Source: Pengzhenrongella frigida (GTDB lineage: Bacteria; Actinomycetota; Actinomycetes; Actinomycetales; Cellulomonadaceae). From it: a DNA stretch of 64,000 nt. The stretch is taken from assembly GCF_004168625.1 (NCBI RefSeq), contig NZ_SDWW01000015.1, forward strand, positions 19,354 to 83,353, written 5' to 3'. The notes below the pieces were generated by a model. That model had not been told where the DNA came from and ran no database searches. It saw only the letters and a list, made by a program, of their open reading frames with translations. The position numbers were made by a program, and so were the translations under genes. Shown in pieces: positions 33,613-42,352 of this stretch; the stretch's first letter is position 1; every line of letters begins with the position of its first letter.

Positions 33613-35184
33613 ATGCTCGCGTCGACCAGCGGTGCGCTCGTCGCGCCCGGGGAGTTCGGACCGTACGACGAGCTGGCCGACTCGGCCCATCGGCTCTACA
33701 TCGACGGGTTCTCGGAGCGTGCCGCGCTGTCCTGCCGGGCCTGGCGGCTCCTGACGATCGCGGCGGGCGACCGCGTCACCGGCCAGTTCCTGCACTACAT
33801 CGAGGGCATCGCCCTGCAGGAGGCGGGCCGGCACCGCGAGGCGGTGACCGTGGCGCTCGATCTCCTCGACGAGCTCGAGGACGAGCCCGACCCGCTCTGG
33901 CGCGCCAAGGCCCTGGCGCTCCTGGCCGAGTCGTCGACGCAGGTCGGCGAGGTCAGTCGGGCGATGGATGCGCTGGCCGAGGGGACCTGGATCGTCGCGC
34001 ACACCACCCCGGGCCGCTACAGCCACCTGTCGGCGAGCATGGCGGTCGCCCTGGCGCTCCGTGCCGTCTTCCTCTTCGAGCAGTCGGACGAGCTGCTCGC
34101 CGGCATCCTGCTCGGGAGCGGCCCGGAGACCGACCTCTTCATCGCGCAGGAGCAGGCGCTGCTGAGCGCCTACTGGGCGACGACGCTGCTGGTCGTCGGG
34201 GAGACCACGGCTGCCGCACCGGTGTTCGTCACGGCCGCGCAGCGGGCCCTGCGGATGGGGCGGATCGCGGTCCTGGCGGGCAACCCCGAGATGGTGGCGC
34301 GTGCGGCGGTCATCGAGGCCTACGCCGTCAGTCGCCTCGGCTATCCCGGACTGGCCGCGGCGCGGATCCGCGAGGCCAGCGGGCAGTTCCTGCTCCGCGA
34401 CGAGCTCGTCGAGACGAACCTCGCCCGCCTCGTGCTCGGCCTGGCCGCGATGGACGACGGCGATTTCGCCGCGGCCCGCGCGGAGCTGCGCGGCGCGTGG
34501 GAGAGCTCCCGGCGCGCCAGTCGCGAGATCTGGTCGTCCGCCGCGATGGAGGCGATGGCCGACGTCGACGTGGCCGAGTACGGTCCGCACCCGGCCGTCG
34601 ACCGGTGGAAGCTGCTGGCACGTGAGGCCCTCGGGCGGGTCTGGGTGGAGCGGGACGGCCGGTTCACCTCGCTGCAGACCCGCCACCAGGTCCGTGCCCT
34701 GACGGCCGAGACCAACCGGATGGGTCAGGCCGCGCTGCTCGACCCCCTGACCGGGCTCGGGAACCGGCGGATGCTCGCGGGCGCGATCGACTCCGCGATC
34801 GACGATCTCGCGGCGGTGTTCGTCGACGTCGACCAGTTCAAGCTCGTGAACGACCACTTCTCGCACGCCGTGGGAGACGAGGTGCTGCGCCGGATGGCGG
34901 TCATCCTCCGGGCGCACTGCCGGACCGACGACGTCCTGGTCCGGTACGGCGGCGACGAGTTCGTCATCCTGGTGTTCGGCGGTGGACCGGCCGCCGAGGA
35001 GGTCGCGGCACGGCTGCACAGCGCGGTGCGCCACGCTCCGTGGGGGCAGATCGCCGCCGGCCTGGCGGTCACCGTCTCGGTCGGCGTCGGTCGGCCGGTC
35101 CCGGCGCACGGCGCGATCGCCGCGGCCGATGCGGCGCTCTACGCCGCGAAGCGGGCCGGACGCGATCGTGTCGTCACTGTCTGA
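33613..35184 (+). CDS. Diguanylate cyclase with TPR-like N-terminus
   Basis: A 523-residue cytoplasmic GGDEF protein that makes c-di-GMP from two GTP. The active-site GGDEF is intact at 446-450 and the inhibitory I-site RTDD is at 437-440, five residues before it, so product feedback inhibition is expected. The first ~370 residues are mostly helical, Ala/Leu-rich and TPR-like, with no membrane segments, and probably sense a protein partner or ligand. No EAL or HD-GYP phosphodiesterase lies nearby. ATG 33613 has a GAGG just upstream. Confidence 0.93.
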   Translation: MLASTSGALVAPGEFGPYDELADSAHRLYIDGFSERAALSCRAWRLLTIAAGDRVTGQFLHYIEGIALQEAGRHREAVTVALDLLDELEDEPDPLWRAKALALLAESSTQVGEVSRAMDALAEGTWIVAHTTPGRYSHLSASMAVALALRAVFLFEQSDELLAGILLGSGPETDLFIAQEQALLSAYWATTLLVVGETTAAAPVFVTAAQRALRMGRIAVLAGNPEMVARAAVIEAYAVSRLGYPGLAAARIREASGQFLLRDELVETNLARLVLGLAAMDDGDFAAARAELRGAWESSRRASREIWSSAAMEAMADVDVAEYGPHPAVDRWKLLAREALGRVWVERDGRFTSLQTRHQVRALTAETNRMGQAALLDPLTGLGNRRMLAGAIDSAIDDLAAVFVDVDQFKLVNDHFSHAVGDEVLRRMAVILRAHCRTDDVLVRYGGDEFVILVFGGGPAAEEVAARLHSAVRHAPWGQIAAGLAVTVSVGVGRPVPAHGAIAAADAALYAAKRAGRDRVVTV

Positions 35185-35290
35185 GGTCCGATCCTGACCC
35201 GAGCCACGGGTGCGTGGCTCACCCGGCCCGCACGTCAGAGGGGGTGTTCGGGGGGTTGGATGCCGGACTGTGACCTGGTCGGGTTGTGCG

Positions 35291-35319
35291 TTCCGTTCCC
35301 CTGAGCCGGTCCCTACGCT
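35291..35319 (+). promoter_or_regulatory. Possible cold-shock gene promoter
   Basis: TTCCGT (35291-35296) and TACGCT (35314-35319) are 17 bp apart. They would give a 5' leader of about 145 bases before the cold-shock ATG, as is typical for csp genes. The match is weak. Confidence 0.35.
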
Positions 35320-35473
35320 AGGCTTGCGCGTGAAGTTGCTGTGCATCGAACGTCTTAAACGCTCTCGGCCTCGGCCGGGGCGCCTTGTTCCTTTCCCGGA
35401 GCGGACGACGAACACTGCGACGAGCGACCTCGACAGTCGGGGTCGACCGAACGCTCCTGGAGGAGATTTTATT

Positions 35474-35677
35474 ATGGCTACTGGCACCGTGAAGTGGTTC
35501 AACGCCGAAAAGGGCTTTGGCTTCATTGCTCCCGACGACGGCGGCGCTGACGTCTTCGCCCACTACTCCGCGATCTCGAGCAGCGGCTACCGCTCGCTCG
35601 ACGAGAACCAGAAGGTTGAGTTCGACGTCACGCAGGGCCCGAAGGGCCCGCAGGCCGAGAACATCCGCCCCCTCTGA
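35474..35677 (+). CDS. Cold-shock domain protein
   Basis: A 67-residue single-OB-fold RNA chaperone. RNP1 is KGFGFI at 13-18 and RNP2 VFAHYS at 27-32; [18 protein letters not shown] is the classic CspA start. It binds single-stranded RNA and helps translation. The ATG has a strong AGGAG, and the initiation region is unusually AT-rich for this genome (ATTTTATT), keeping the start unstructured. A terminator follows. Confidence 0.97.
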   Translation: MATGTVKWFNAEKGFGFIAPDDGGADVFAHYSAISSSGYRSLDENQKVEFDVTQGPKGPQAENIRPL

Positions 35678-35696
35678 TTTCTTCACAGGGCGTGGC

Positions 35697-35715
35697 GAGC
35701 CTGTCTGACAGGCTC
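35697..35715. repeat. 19-bp palindrome after the cold-shock gene
   Basis: GAGCCTGTC and GACAGGCTC flank a single T, 19 bases after the stop. It may be part of the 3' structure of the csp mRNA or a protein site. Confidence 0.5.
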
Positions 35716-35725
35716 TAGAACCTCG

Positions 35726-35756
35726 CGAATGCCCCGGCCTTGTGCCGGGGCATTCG
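35726..35756. terminator. Terminator between convergent genes
   Basis: A perfect 12-bp stem (35726-35737 with 35745-35756) and 7-nt loop, without a T-run, lies between the csp gene and the convergent gene ending at 35780. It probably works in both directions. Confidence 0.75.
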
Positions 35757-35779
35757 TGCGTCCGGGGCCGGTCCAGAGC

Positions 35780-36016
35780 TCAGGGAAGCTCGTGCACCTC
35801 CACCTCGAACGTGTAGCCGTCGAGCACCTCGGCGGCGTGCTGACGCCCGGCCGCCGTCGCCGCGGACAGGTCCGGCGCTTCGCCCAGCACGTGGAAGATG
35901 ACGCCGCCGTCGGACATCTCGTGGTCCGCGTCCGCACCCAGAGCGTCGGCCATGCCGAACCGTTCGCCGTCGTCGGGCACGGGGGAGACGGTGATCCGGG
36001 CGAGGTAGGCGGGCAT
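35780..36016 (-). CDS. Small conserved-looking protein of unknown function
   Basis: A 78-residue acidic protein, starting MPAYLARITVSPVPDDGERF and ending GYTFEVEVHELP. The pattern of beta-like strands at both ends and a central Ala-rich helix (ATAAGRQHAAEVL) suggests a small alpha/beta fold. No family is recognised. Third-position GC is high. It is divergent from the ParA-like gene. Confidence 0.6.
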   Translation of the reverse strand: MPAYLARITVSPVPDDGERFGMADALGADADHEMSDGGVIFHVLGEAPDLSAATAAGRQHAAEVLDGYTFEVEVHELP

Positions 36017-36148
36017 GCCCCCATCCTGGCCGATACGAGGGCGCGTGTGCTTCCCGCGGTCAACCCGGCGTAGGTTCAGTGGACAGGGGTTTGCCCGATC
36101 CGTCCTCAATACGTCGTGACAAGGTCCTCGAAAGTGGGAATCAGATCC

Positions 36149-37603
36149 ATGAGTGATCCCGGCAATGGGCCTGTCGACATCTCGCCGCGCGCCGTGGTGG
36201 GACCAGACGGCGGCGCCGAACTGGTCATCGATGGCACCGTGCACCGCTTCACCGGGGTGAGCGCGGGCGAGGCCGGTGGCCTGGTGACCCAGTTCATGGC
36301 GCGCCGGGCGGCCGACGAGGGCCGCGTGCTGGCCCTGAGCATCGAGGACCCGGACGGTGAGTGGCTGCTGAGCATCCACCCGGACGGCACCGTCGACGAG
36401 GCCGGGAGCCCACCGCCGGAGCGGCGTGGACGCCGGTCGGCCGGATCAGAGACCGAGCGGGACGCCGACCGTGCAGCAGCGCCGGACGTCGAGCCGGAGC
36501 CCCGGACCGAGTCCGATCCTGAGCCCGACGAGCAGTACCACGAGCGAGAGGCCGACTACGAGGTGCCAGACGACCGAGCCGTGACCGAGTCCACCGCACC
36601 GCTGCGTGCCGTCTCGAACCCGTTCCCGCCGAGGTTTCCGACCGTGGCGACGCCGGCGGACCACCACGAGCTCCCCACGCTCGACGACCTTCTTGCCACC
36701 CGGCCCGAGCCCCCGGTGGGTCCCGCGGAGTGGGGCTGGCGGCGCACGCTGCGGCACCTGACGTTCGGGATCGTCGCGCCCGCGCCGGGACGGGTCGAAC
36801 GGCATCACCGTGACGCGATCGTCGCGGTGCAGCGGAGCCTGGACGGACCCAAGACGGTCGTCGTGCTCAATCCCAAGGGCGGCGCGCACAAGACGACCGC
36901 CGCACTGCTCATCGCCGCCACGTTCGGGATCCACCGAGGCGGGTACACGCTCGCGTGGGACAACAACGAGACGCGCGGGACCCTCGGCTGGCGGTCCGCG
37001 CACGCCCGGCACGCGAACACCGCCGTGACGCTGCTGCGCGACCTCGGCCGGTTCACCGACCTGGGCTCGGCGCGGGTCGGTGATCTGGACAACTACGTCC
37101 GGTCGCAGGGGTCCGCGCAGTTCGACGTGCTGGCGTCCGACGAGGATGCCGCGTCCGCGGCGTCGATCGACGCGGAGGCGTTCACCGCACTGCACCGCAC
37201 GCTCGTGCGGTTCTACCGCGTGATGGTGATCGACACGGGCAACAACATGCGCGCGTCGAACTGGCAGGCCGCGATCAACGCCGCCGACCAGCTCGTGATC
37301 GTGTCGACGATCCGCGAGGACACCGCGCAGTCGGCGGCGTGGGCGATCGACGCGCTGCGGGCGTCCGGGCACGAGGACCTCGTGAGCCGCGCCGTCACCG
37401 TGCTCTCGGCCCCGGCGGCCGACGTCGACGCCAAGCTGCGTGCGCGCCTGCACCACCACTTCGGCCAGCTCACCCGCGTCGTCATCGACGTGCCGCACGA
37501 CCCGGCCCTCGTGGCGGGCGGACCATTGCTCATCGAGGCGCTCCAGGGCAGCACCCGCGAGGCGTGGCTCCAGGTCACCTCCGCGGTCGCCGAGGGGCTC
37601 TGA
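36149..37603 (+). CDS. Orphan ParA/MinD-like ATPase with acidic N-terminus
   Basis: A 484-residue P-loop ATPase. The deviant Walker A is NPKGGAHKTTAA near 250-261, and the switch region VIDTGNNM is near 370. The first ~80 residues may form a small domain, then an acidic, Pro/Glu-rich disordered stretch (about 90-160) precedes the ATPase. The layout resembles MinD-like proteins near type VII secretion or chromosome partition loci, but neither ParB nor any Esx gene is here. ATG 36149 is preferred over GTG 36116. Confidence 0.8.
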   Translation: MSDPGNGPVDISPRAVVGPDGGAELVIDGTVHRFTGVSAGEAGGLVTQFMARRAADEGRVLALSIEDPDGEWLLSIHPDGTVDEAGSPPPERRGRRSAGSETERDADRAAAPDVEPEPRTESDPEPDEQYHEREADYEVPDDRAVTESTAPLRAVSNPFPPRFPTVATPADHHELPTLDDLLATRPEPPVGPAEWGWRRTLRHLTFGIVAPAPGRVERHHRDAIVAVQRSLDGPKTVVVLNPKGGAHKTTAALLIAATFGIHRGGYTLAWDNNETRGTLGWRSAHARHANTAVTLLRDLGRFTDLGSARVGDLDNYVRSQGSAQFDVLASDEDAASAASIDAEAFTALHRTLVRFYRVMVIDTGNNMRASNWQAAINAADQLVIVSTIREDTAQSAAWAIDALRASGHEDLVSRAVTVLSAPAADVDAKLRARLHHHFGQLTRVVIDVPHDPALVAGGPLLIEALQGSTREAWLQVTSAVAEGL

Positions 37604-37774
37604 GTCCCGAACCTGCTGCCCGGGGTGATGCGGCGGACAGATGCGGCGGACTGATGTCGCGGGGTGGTCCCGCGGCGGACCCGACGCGCGACCGGTCCGA
37701 CCGATGGTGCAAGAAGCGGCTCCGGTGCGACACAGTGCAGGTGTAGGTAGCCGCAGACCGTGGAGGAGATCCTC

Positions 37775-38263
37775 GTGCCCGCCCGCGACGACGCCTGGTT
37801 CGAGGACCTCTTTCGTGCCCATGCCACCGCGCTCTTCCGGTACTTCGTGCGCCGCGGCCCCCGCGACGACGCGGAGGACCTCACCGCAGACGTGCTCGCC
37901 ATCGCCTGGCGTCGGCGCGACGACGTGCCCGACGGCGCCGAGCTGCCGTGGCTGTACCGGACGGCGGGCTTCGTGCTCGCCAACCACCGACGCAAGGGGC
38001 GACCCGTACCCGTCGGCGAGGTGCCGGACGAGGTCGACGACGCGGATCCGGCGACGTTGGCACTCGACGACGTCGAGCTCCGCGCCATCCTGGCCGCGCT
38101 GAGCCCGCGCGACCGGCGGATCCTGCTGCTGCACGGGTGGGAGGGTCTCGACGCCGCCGGGCTCGCGGAGGTGCTCGGGATCTCCTGCGGCGGCGCGGAC
38201 GCCGCGCTCTCGCGGGCCCGGTCGCGCCTCCGGGACGCCTGGTCGGAGCGGCTCGACGCCTGA
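37775..38263 (+). CDS. ECF-type RNA polymerase sigma factor
   Basis: A 162-residue two-domain sigma factor. Region 2 includes WFEDLFRAHATALFRYFVRRG and AEDLTADVLAIAWRRRDDVP. Region 4 includes ILAALSPRDRRILLLHGWEGL with the HTH LAEVLGISCGGADAALSRARSRL. GTG 37775 lies 7 bp after GGAGGAG; GTG 37760 is also in frame. The next gene encodes a single-span membrane protein whose cytoplasmic part could hold the sigma factor, a common arrangement, but no zinc-type anti-sigma motif is visible there. Confidence 0.88.
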   Translation: MPARDDAWFEDLFRAHATALFRYFVRRGPRDDAEDLTADVLAIAWRRRDDVPDGAELPWLYRTAGFVLANHRRKGRPVPVGEVPDEVDDADPATLALDDVELRAILAALSPRDRRILLLHGWEGLDAAGLAEVLGISCGGADAALSRARSRLRDAWSERLDA

Positions 38264-38322
38264 CGGGCTGCGCAGGACGCCTGACGGGCAGGGCCTGACG
38301 GGCTGCGCCTGACGGCCCGTGC
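38255..38322 (+). repeat. Tandem repeats spanning the sigma-factor stop
   Basis: About four degenerate units of 14-21 bp sharing GCCTGACGGGC start at 38255, 38276, 38293 and 38309. The first unit contains the TGA stop itself, so the gene end has been copied downstream. Confidence 0.75.
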
Positions 38323-38394
38323 AAGCCGGACCTCGATCGGCACATAGGGCAGGTAGAGGACCACCCCACCCGCGTCCCACCCCAGGAGGTCGCC

Positions 38395-39840
38395 GTGAAC
38401 GACAGCACCCGCCCGTCCGAGCAGCCCGACCCGATCTTCGACCGGCTGCGTGGGGCGGATCCGGCCGCCGGCGCCGAGCCCGACCGGGCGTCGCTCGAGG
38501 CTGCCGTCCGCGCCCGCCGGGCGGACCCGGGCGACGAGCTCGCCACCGCCCGGGCGCGCCGCGGACGGGCGACCTGGTGGCCGGTGGCCGCCGTTGCGGC
38601 GAGCGCGCTGCTGTTCGGCACGGCCGGGTACGCGGTCGGCACCGGGGACGGGGGCACCGCCGTCCCGGCCGCCGGGGTGATCACTCTCAGCCAGTCGGGC
38701 ACGACCGGGACAGCCGCTCCCGAGTCGGCGATGGGCTCCGCGGACAGCAAGTTGAGCAGCTCGATGCTGGCCCCCTGGTACGGCGGCCGGACGGTGTTCA
38801 CCGCTGTGGGTCTGTCCGACGAGGCCGGGTCGGCGCAGGCGTGGACGTTCGACCCGGCGCAGGTCTTCACCGCGGCGACGGCCGACCGGCTCGCCCAGGC
38901 GCTCGGCCTCGCGGGAACGGCCGTGCTCACCGACGGCGCGTGGACCGTGGGTCCGGTCGACGGCAGCGGGCCGTCGCTCCAGCTGCAGCCCGACGGCCTT
39001 GCGAGCGTGAACTTCTACGACCCGGGCCTCGACCCGTACGCGTGCGGCAGTGACCGGCTCCAGGGCGTGGAGCCGGGATCGACCGGCGACGGGGCCGCGG
39101 ACAGCTCGACGGGTACGCCCGAGCCGGCGACCGAGCCCGCCCCGGGCCTCGAGCCCGAGGCGATGCCGTTGCCGGAGCCCCCGCAGACCTGCATCACGAC
39201 GATCGGTCCGGCCCCGCAGGGCGATGCCGCCGTCGCGAAGGCCCGCGACCTGATCGGGGCGTTCGGGCTCGACGCGAGCGCGTTCGAGTACGAGACCTCC
39301 GAGTCCGGCATGACTGAGCTCGCCTACGTGGCGGCCTACCAGGTCCTCGACGGCCAGCGCACCGGGTCGGTCTGGAACGTCAGCTTCGTCGGCGACGGGG
39401 TGCAGTCGCTGTACGGCTCGATCGCGCCGCTCGTCTCGCTCGGCACGTACGACGTGGTCAGTGCCACCGACGCCGTCGCGCGCCTGGCCGACCCGCGCTT
39501 CGGGGCCAGCTACGGCGGGCCGATCATGTACGCAGCGGAGCAGCGGATCGCGGCGGGCGATGCGGCGTCGGCTCCGGACCAGGCCGAGTCGAGCATCGCG
39601 CCCGAGGTCGCCCCGGCGCCGGAGCGGACGGTTCCGCCCACGGCGGACCCCGGAAGTGCGATCGCCTGGCCCGTCACCGAGGTCGCGCTCACCTCGTCAC
39701 GGCTCGGCCTGACGATGTACACCCAGCCCGACGGTTCGACCGTCTTGCTGCCCGCATATGAGCTGACCAGCGACGACGGTCAGGTCTGGTCCGTCATGGC
39801 CGTCACCGAGGCGCAGCTGGACTTCGCCCCCGTCGGCTAG
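38395..39840 (+). CDS. Single-span membrane protein beside the sigma factor
   Basis: A 481-residue protein of unknown family. About 60 charged residues face the cytoplasm, a membrane segment follows at about 63-83 (TWWPVAAVAASALLFGTAGYAV), and about 400 residues lie outside, with a Pro/Glu-rich linker near 235-260. GTG 38395 has AGGAGG upstream. Its position after a sigma factor suggests an anti-sigma-like sensor, an inference only. The outer part looks like two alpha/beta modules, and the C-terminal AVTEAQLDFAPVG has no match I know. Confidence 0.7.
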   Translation: MNDSTRPSEQPDPIFDRLRGADPAAGAEPDRASLEAAVRARRADPGDELATARARRGRATWWPVAAVAASALLFGTAGYAVGTGDGGTAVPAAGVITLSQSGTTGTAAPESAMGSADSKLSSSMLAPWYGGRTVFTAVGLSDEAGSAQAWTFDPAQVFTAATADRLAQALGLAGTAVLTDGAWTVGPVDGSGPSLQLQPDGLASVNFYDPGLDPYACGSDRLQGVEPGSTGDGAADSSTGTPEPATEPAPGLEPEAMPLPEPPQTCITTIGPAPQGDAAVAKARDLIGAFGLDASAFEYETSESGMTELAYVAAYQVLDGQRTGSVWNVSFVGDGVQSLYGSIAPLVSLGTYDVVSATDAVARLADPRFGASYGGPIMYAAEQRIAAGDAASAPDQAESSIAPEVAPAPERTVPPTADPGSAIAWPVTEVALTSSRLGLTMYTQPDGSTVLLPAYELTSDDGQVWSVMAVTEAQLDFAPVG

Positions 39841-39898
39841 TCGCACGGACCCGCGAGATCCGGTGTTGCGTGCGCGCTCCACAGCCCGCGAAACGCGC

Positions 39899-39962
39899 TA
39901 GAATAATGAGTGACGGCCCGACGTTCCCAGCCCCCTGCGGATGCGTCGGGTCGTCCTTTTTT
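39899..39962 (+). ncRNA. Candidate small RNA or strong terminator
   Basis: TAGAAT (39899-39904) resembles a -10. Nine bases later an 11-bp stem (39913-39923 with 39944-39954, one G-T pair) encloses a 20-nt C-rich loop and ends in a run of six T (39957-39962). This is the only canonical T-run terminator seen in the window. It may end the membrane-protein gene transcript or be a 50-nt RNA of its own. Confidence 0.45.
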
Positions 39963-40028
39963 CTGCCCGGACGACGAGGACCAGGGCCACGTGCGGTGCG
40001 GGTTCCCGCGGTGAACTAGCGTCAGGGC

Positions 40029-40757
40029 ATGGGCGCGACCGAACTGCTGCTGGTCCGGCACGGCGAGAGTCTCAGCAACGTCGCAGCCGATGTCGCCGAG
40101 GCGGCGCACGCCGACGTGATCGACGTCCCGGTGCGCGACCCGGACGTTCCCCTGACCGCTCGCGGTGTGGGGCAGGCCGAAGCGGTCGGCGCGTGGCTCC
40201 GCACCCTCGGGCCCGACGCCGTCCCGCAGAGCGTCTGGTCCTCGCCGTACGTCCGCGCGCTGCAGACCGCACAGCTCGCCGTCGAAGGCAGCGGGTTGGC
40301 GCTGACGATCTGCACCGACGAGCGGCTCCGCGACCGCGAGCTGGGCGTGCTCGACCGGCTGACGACGGCCGGCGTCGAGGCGCGGGTTCCTGCGGAGGCG
40401 GAGCGGCGGCGCTGGCTGGGCAAGTTCTACCACCGGCCGCCGGGCGGGGAGTCGTGGGCGGACGTCGCGTTGCGCGTGCGGACCGTGCTCGTGGACCTCG
40501 ACCGGCAGGAGCACGGCCGGCGCGTGCTGGTCGTCTGCCACGACGCGGTCATCATGGTCGTCCGGTACATCTGCGAGGGCCTGTCGGAGGCCGACGTGCT
40601 CGAGATCAGCCGGACCGCGAACGTCCGGAACGCGTCGGTGACCCGGCTGGTCCGCCCGGACGGCACCGGCCGGTGGTCCGTGGACGTGTTCAACATCGAG
40701 TCGCATCTCGGTGACCTGCACCGAGGCGAACCGCACCGAACGGAAGGCACCCGATGA
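40029..40757 (+). CDS. Histidine phosphatase-family protein
   Basis: A 242-residue phosphoglycerate-mutase-like phosphatase. The phospho-acceptor His is in LLVRHGESLSN at 6-16, the Glu in DRELGVLD, and the second His in VVCHDAVIMVV. Substrates in the family range from sugar phosphates to nucleotides. Its stop overlaps the exonuclease start (ATGA), so the two are co-expressed. Confidence 0.9.
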   Translation: MGATELLLVRHGESLSNVAADVAEAAHADVIDVPVRDPDVPLTARGVGQAEAVGAWLRTLGPDAVPQSVWSSPYVRALQTAQLAVEGSGLALTICTDERLRDRELGVLDRLTTAGVEARVPAEAERRRWLGKFYHRPPGGESWADVALRVRTVLVDLDRQEHGRRVLVVCHDAVIMVVRYICEGLSEADVLEISRTANVRNASVTRLVRPDGTGRWSVDVFNIESHLGDLHRGEPHRTEGTR

Positions 40758-41758
40758 CGTCGTCCCTGCCCGACCCGGCTCCGGCCGTCCGCCCCGGCGG
40801 GCTGCTGCTGCTCGACACCGCCTCGCTGTACTTCCGCGCGTTCTTCGGGATCCCGGACTCGATCGTGTCTCCCGACGGCCTACCGGTCAACGCCGTGCGG
40901 GGGCTGCTGGACATGACCGCGCGCCTGATCGCCGACCGCCGCCCGGGCCGGCTCGTGGCCTGCTGGGACGACGACTGGCGGCCGGCGTTCCGGGTCGCGG
41001 CGATCCCCACCTACAAGGCGCACCGGCTCGTGGCCGGCACCGACCACGTCGAGGAGACCCCGGCGGGCCTGCTCCCGCAGATCCCGGTGATCGTGGAGGT
41101 CCTTGCCGCGCTCGGGATCGCCCGGGTCGGCGCGCCGGGGTTCGAGGCCGACGACGTCATCGGCACCCTCGTGGCGCGCGCCGCGGCCGAAGGGGGTGCG
41201 GCCGAGGGGGGTGCAGCCGGGCATGCGAGGCCGGGCGGGGTCGAGATCGTCACGGGGGACCGCGACCTGTTCCAGCTCGTGGACGACGAGACCGGCGTGC
41301 GGGTGCTCTACACGTCCCGGGGGGTGCGCGACCTCGACGTCGTCGACCAGGCCCGGTTGCGGGCCAAGTACGGCGTGCCCACCGGCCAGGCCTACGCCGA
41401 CATGGCGGTGCTGCGCGGGGACCCGAGCGACGGGCTGCCCGGCGTGCGCGGGATCGGCGAGAAGACCGCCGTCGCGCTGCTCGAGCGGTACGGGGACCTG
41501 GCCGGGGTCCTCGCGGCGCGGGACGCGCGCGACCCGGGGCTGACCGCGACGCAGCGCGCCCGCTTGACGGAGGCGGACGCGTACCTCGAGGTGGCGCCCG
41601 ACGTCGTCCGGGTCGCGCCGGACGCGCCGCTCGGGGTGGTCGACGACGCGATCCCGATGACCCCCGCCGATCCGGACGCGCTGGTCGCGCTGGCCGAGCG
41701 CTGGGGGCTCGCCTCGAGCATCACCCGGATCGTGGCGGCGATGTCGGCGGACCGCTGA
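40754..41758 (+). CDS. Stand-alone 5'-3' exonuclease (PolA N-domain-like)
   Basis: A 334-residue flap/5'-exonuclease. Acidic metal-site motifs are LLLLDTASLYFRAF, GFEADDVIGTLVA and VTGDRDLFQLVDD, followed by the helix-hairpin-helix PGVRGIGEKTAVALL. It removes RNA primers or flaps. Between the second and third motifs there is an insertion, AAEGGAAEGG, from a 15-bp duplication at 41183-41212. Start overlaps the phosphatase stop by ATGA. Confidence 0.93.
   Translation: MTSSLPDPAPAVRPGGLLLLDTASLYFRAFFGIPDSIVSPDGLPVNAVRGLLDMTARLIADRRPGRLVACWDDDWRPAFRVAAIPTYKAHRLVAGTDHVEETPAGLLPQIPVIVEVLAALGIARVGAPGFEADDVIGTLVARAAAEGGAAEGGAAGHARPGGVEIVTGDRDLFQLVDDETGVRVLYTSRGVRDLDVVDQARLRAKYGVPTGQAYADMAVLRGDPSDGLPGVRGIGEKTAVALLERYGDLAGVLAARDARDPGLTATQRARLTEADAYLEVAPDVVRVAPDAPLGVVDDAIPMTPADPDALVALAERWGLASSITRIVAAMSADR
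41183..41212 (+). repeat. 15-bp tandem duplication inside the exonuclease gene
   Basis: Two 15-bp units (41183-41197, 41198-41212) differ at one base and encode Ala-Ala-Glu-Gly-Gly twice in a surface loop between catalytic motifs. The frame is kept. Confidence 0.85.
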
Positions 41759-41804
41759 CGTCGCGGGGTGCGGTCGACGCGCCGCGACGAGGGACGTGCC
41801 GGGC

Positions 41805-42245
41805 TCAGTCGCGGACGGGCTCGAGGACGAAGACCGGGATCGCGCGCGAGGTGCTGGTCTGGTAGTCGGCGTACGGGGGGTAGGCCGCGACGGCGCGTTC
41901 CCACCACAGCGCCTTCTCCGTGCCCGTGACCTCGCGCGCGGTGAGGTCGCGCACCACGGGTCCGTCCTGCAGCTCGACCAGCGGGTGCGCCAGCACGTTG
42001 TGGTACCAGACCGGGTTCTTGGCGGCGCCGCCCAGGGACGCGACGGCCGCATAGACGCCGTCGTGCTCGACCCGCATCAGGGCGGTCTTGCGGAGCTTGC
42101 CGGACTTCGCCCCGACGGTCGTGAGGATGATGACGGGCATGCCCCGCAGGGTCGTGCCCTTCGTGCCGCCCGAGCCCTCGAAGAGCTCGACCTGGTCGCG
42201 GACCCACTTCTCGGGGCTGGGCTGGTATTCACCGATGAGAGGCAT
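41805..42245 (-). CDS. Deazaflavin (F420)-dependent nitroreductase-family protein
   Basis: A 146-residue split-barrel protein of the Ddn/DUF385 family. Key stretches are [52 protein letters not shown] and the C-terminal PVFVLEPV. Members use coenzyme F420 for reduction of nitro compounds or quinones. F420 use is inferred from the family. ATG 42245 is chosen; the frame is open to 42272. Confidence 0.9.
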   Translation of the reverse strand: MPLIGEYQPSPEKWVRDQVELFEGSGGTKGTTLRGMPVIILTTVGAKSGKLRKTALMRVEHDGVYAAVASLGGAAKNPVWYHNVLAHPLVELQDGPVVRDLTAREVTGTEKALWWERAVAAYPPYADYQTSTSRAIPVFVLEPVRD

Positions 42246-42352
42246 GGAACAAGTCAAACACCCCGTGGGCACCCGTTCCGCCCGCGCCGGCCCGCGGCAG
42301 GGCAGAATGCTCCCGGCCCGGGCACCTCCGGGCGCGATGCGAGGAGCGCCAC

